Shown in pieces: positions 6,262-7,547 of a stretch of 7,547 bases of DNA. Numbering within the stretch: position 1 is the first letter of the stretch; each line of letters starts with the position of its first letter. The translations under genes and the position numbers were made by a program. The notes beneath the pieces were generated by a model. The model had not been told where the DNA came from. It worked only from the letters and a program-made list of their open reading frames with translations, and searched no databases. The stretch is from Deltaproteobacteria bacterium (GTDB taxonomy: Bacteria > Desulfobacterota > UBA8473): contig JAUXFK010000146.1 in assembly GCA_030623035.1 (NCBI GenBank), positions 1 to 7,547 of the forward strand. The letters run 5' to 3'.

Positions 6262-7131
6262 ATGAGTATATTATTGGATAAAAATAGCAGAATAGTGGTT
6301 CAGGGTATTACAGGTGGTGAGGGGAGCTTTCATACGAAAGAAGCGGTGAGTTTTGGCAGTAAGGTAGTGGCTGGTGTAACCCCTGGAAAAGGGGGGGTTG
6401 ACTTTGACGGCATACCTGTATACAATCGGGTTATAGATGCCGTTGAAAAAGAAGGAGCCAATGCCTCCGGTATTTATGTGCCTGCCCCTTTTGCACCTGA
6501 TGCTGTCCTGGAAGCAATAGAGGCTGGTATTAAACTCATCGTATGTATGACCGAAGGGATTCCCGCACTGGAGATGGTCAGGGTAAAGAAGGTATTAAAG
6601 ACGACGGATTCTTATCTTATTGGCCCGAATTGTCCGGGTATTACAACACCGGATGCAGGCAAGATAGGATTTATGCCGAATTTTATCCATAAAAAGGGGA
6701 ATGTCGGACTTATATCGAGGAGTGGGACATTGACATATGAAGTAATCAATCAGTTGACTGAACTGGGAGTGGGGCAGTCTACTTCCATTGGAATCGGCGG
6801 AGATCCGATTGTAGGATCCTCCTTTGTGGACTTATTAGATCTATTTGAGAATGATCCGGAAACCGATTTAGTCATTGTTATCGGTGAGATAGGTGGAAAT
6901 GCAGAGGAAGAAGCTGCACAGTTTGTAAAAGAAAAGATGAAAAAACCGCTTGTCGGTTTTATTGCCGGCCAGACTGCGCCCCCTGGCAAAAGGATGGGGC
7001 ATGCCGGAGCTATAATATCCGGTGGAAAAGGTACTGCTGCTGAAAAGATGAAGGCATGGGAAGCTGTCGGCATAAATGTTGTCGAGAATCCGGCAGATAT
7101 AGGTACAAAGGTTCTTTCTGTATTAAAGTAA
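6262..7131 (+). CDS. sucD: Succinate-CoA ligase [ADP-forming] subunit alpha
   Basis: The alpha subunit binds CoA and carries the phosphohistidine intermediate of succinyl-CoA synthetase, paired with the beta subunit just upstream. It is 289 residues, the standard length. It has an N-terminal CoA-binding Rossmann domain ('VVQGITGGEGSFHTKEA', about 12-28; 'GVTPGKGG', about 38-45), 'YVPAPFAPDAVLEA' (about 72-85), 'LIGPNCPGI' with C124, 'ISRSGTLTYEV' (about 151-161), 'GIGGDPIVG' (about 177-185) and the active-site stretch 'GKRMGHAGAIISGG', where H247 is the expected phosphorylated histidine. E209 matches the glutamate that stabilises it in E. coli (E208). ATG is preceded by a strong AAGGAGG with a 5-base spacer. 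No defects are seen. A tRNA-Glu gene follows 19 bases downstream, so it may share the sucCD transcript and terminator. Confidence 0.97.
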   Translation: MSILLDKNSRIVVQGITGGEGSFHTKEAVSFGSKVVAGVTPGKGGVDFDGIPVYNRVIDAVEKEGANASGIYVPAPFAPDAVLEAIEAGIKLIVCMTEGIPALEMVRVKKVLKTTDSYLIGPNCPGITTPDAGKIGFMPNFIHKKGNVGLISRSGTLTYEVINQLTELGVGQSTSIGIGGDPIVGSSFVDLLDLFENDPETDLVIVIGEIGGNAEEEAAQFVKEKMKKPLVGFIAGQTAPPGKRMGHAGAIISGGKGTAAEKMKAWEAVGINVVENPADIGTKVLSVLK

Positions 7132-7137
7132 TATGAT
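7132..7137 (+). promoter_or_regulatory. Possible -10 element for the tRNA gene
   Basis: TATGAT (5 of 6 matches to TATAAT) starts right after the sucD stop, about 13 bases before the mature tRNA 5' end. No convincing -35 hexamer is visible 16-18 bases upstream. It is either a weak tRNA-specific promoter or chance; read-through from sucCD is the alternative source of the tRNA. Confidence 0.2.
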
Positions 7138-7150
7138 TGAATTCAAAAGT

Positions 7151-7226
7151 GGTCCCATCGTCTAGTGGCCTAGGACGTCGGCCTCTCACGCCGAAAACGC
7201 GGGTTCGATTCCCGCTGGGACCACCA
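7151..7226 (+). tRNA. tRNA-Glu (anticodon CTC)
   Basis: A complete 76-base cloverleaf. The acceptor stem GGTCCCA pairs perfectly with TGGGACC, the D arm is GTCTAGTGGCCTAGGAC, the anticodon stem TCGGC/GCCGA has loop CTCTCAC, and the T arm GCGGG/CCCGC has loop TTCGATT. The anticodon CTC at 7185-7187 reads GAG (Glu). The discriminator base is A, and the 3' CCA is encoded at 7224-7226. The sequence strongly resembles bacterial tRNA-Glu. Confidence 0.97.
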
Positions 7227-7234
7227 ATAAAAAT

Positions 7235-7266
7235 AAAAGGTTAAGGTTAATTCCTTGGCCTTTTTT
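7235..7266 (+). terminator. Intrinsic (Rho-independent) terminator after tRNA-Glu
   Basis: Bases 7235-7246 pair with 7253-7264 over 12 positions, including two G-U wobbles, around the loop TTAATT. The run of six T at 7261-7266 forms the end of the stem and the U-tract. It sits 8 bases after the tRNA CCA end and is the first clear terminator in the window, so it probably ends transcripts carrying the tRNA and possibly sucCD. Confidence 0.85.
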
Positions 7267-7386
7267 AATTTCAGGAAGTATATAAGAAGTAAACAAGATT
7301 TTTGAATGAACTTTCTTCAAGCACTTACGTCCATATAAACCCGCAGGGCACCTGACTCCAATTCTTCCGTATTGATATCTTTCTTG

Positions 7387-7404
7387 TGACTACTCACGTA
7401 GTCA
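7387..7404. repeat. Short hairpin-forming inverted repeat
   Basis: TGACTAC (7387-7393) and GTAGTCA (7398-7404) are perfect inverted copies around the 4-base loop TCAC. No T-run follows on the plus strand. It directly abuts the first GGCTGAA heptad, so it may be one end of the repeat element downstream. Confidence 0.45.
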
Positions 7405-7544
7405 GGCTGAAGGGGTTTAGACTGAAGGCTGAAGGGATCCGAAAAGCACGATTGACGCACTATGGTGGAGAGAGAGCAGATTTTCGCACCAAACATGGCT
7501 TCAAAATGAGCCGTATTCCCGTTTTTCCTAACAGTCTTCAGCCT
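7405..7544. repeat. Intergenic GRCTGAA heptad repeats with an inverted distal copy
   Basis: GGCTGAA occurs at 7405-7411, GACTGAA at 7420-7426 and GGCTGAA at 7427-7433. The inverted form CTTCAGCC lies at 7537-7544, preceded by a degenerate second heptad. GGCTGAAG (7405-7412) and CTTCAGCC (7537-7544) could pair across about 124 bases. The layout fits a small dispersed element with inverted ends, or unrelated heptad arrays. The window ends here, so its right limit is unknown. Together with the hairpin and the minus-strand open frame this is all I see in the 281 bases after the terminator; there is no CRISPR array or RNA gene. Confidence 0.45.
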
Positions 7545-7547
7545 ACC

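Larger units (their letters stand above)
7317..7547 (-). other. Weakly supported minus-strand open frame, running off the window edge
   Basis: On the minus strand the frame is open from the window end to a TGA at 7317-7319, giving 76 residues without a stop. An internal ATG (7494-7496) would give 59 residues. I recognise no domain. The last stretch, HKKDINTEELESGALRVYMD, has a protein-like charged composition and could be the C-terminus of a convergent gene. The middle is made by the heptad repeats (FSLQSKPLQP), which is more typical of noncoding repeat DNA read by chance. No ribosome site is seen at the internal ATG. Most likely a repeat or a decayed gene end. Confidence 0.2.

Noticed and set aside
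6750..7073. 107-codon minus-strand open frame over sucD
   Set aside because: It is antisense to the active-site region of sucD and has no independent coding evidence.
7151..7266. tRNA gene as an attachment site for an integrated element
   Set aside because: There is no integrase and no second copy of the tRNA 3' end within the window, so no direct evidence.
7405..7434. Heptad repeats as the start of a CRISPR array
   Set aside because: The units are 7 bases and nearly contiguous, with no regular spacers and no cas genes nearby.

Overview
The window looks like a piece of a bacterial chromosome of moderate, slightly AT-leaning composition. The organism appears to respire anaerobically or facultatively. 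The evidence is a multihaem c-type cytochrome next to a three-gene complex iron-sulfur molybdoenzyme (CISM) with a twin-arginine export signal. Frequent TTG starts, purine-rich Shine-Dalgarno sites and the gene style would fit lineages such as anammox Planctomycetota, Nitrospirota or former Deltaproteobacteria. I cannot fix the taxon from sequence alone. All six protein genes and the tRNA lie on the + strand and are tightly packed to about position 7270.

Positions 1-5035 hold the redox operon. In order it has: a membrane-anchored triheme cytochrome cut off at its 5' end by the window edge; a four-cluster [4Fe-4S] electron-transfer subunit (TtrB/PsrB type); an NrfD/PsrC-type quinone-interacting membrane subunit (TtrC-like); and a 975-residue molybdopterin oxidoreductase that most resembles tetrathionate reductase TtrA. 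The expected electron path connects the membrane quinone pool, the NrfD subunit, four Fe-S clusters, and the Fe-S cluster and bis-MGD cofactor of the catalytic subunit on the outer face of the membrane. The triheme cytochrome is a possible extra port to other haem proteins. The most unusual point is that the catalytic subunit seems to lack the cysteine that coordinates molybdenum in TtrA-type enzymes: an arginine sits there. Two other family motifs are also altered. Substrate and direction are therefore open.

Positions 5080-7131 hold sucC and sucD, the two subunits of succinyl-CoA synthetase, intact and with canonical catalytic residues. Only 44 bases separate them from the redox operon and no terminator is visible there, so read-through is possible. 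A tRNA-Glu(CTC) follows 19 bases after sucD, and a strong intrinsic terminator at 7235-7266 closes the whole array.

Positions 7267-7547 have no confident gene. They carry a short hairpin, heptad repeats of the form GRCTGAA with an inverted copy near the window end, and a weakly supported minus-strand open frame that runs off the edge. This stretch may be a dispersed intergenic repeat.
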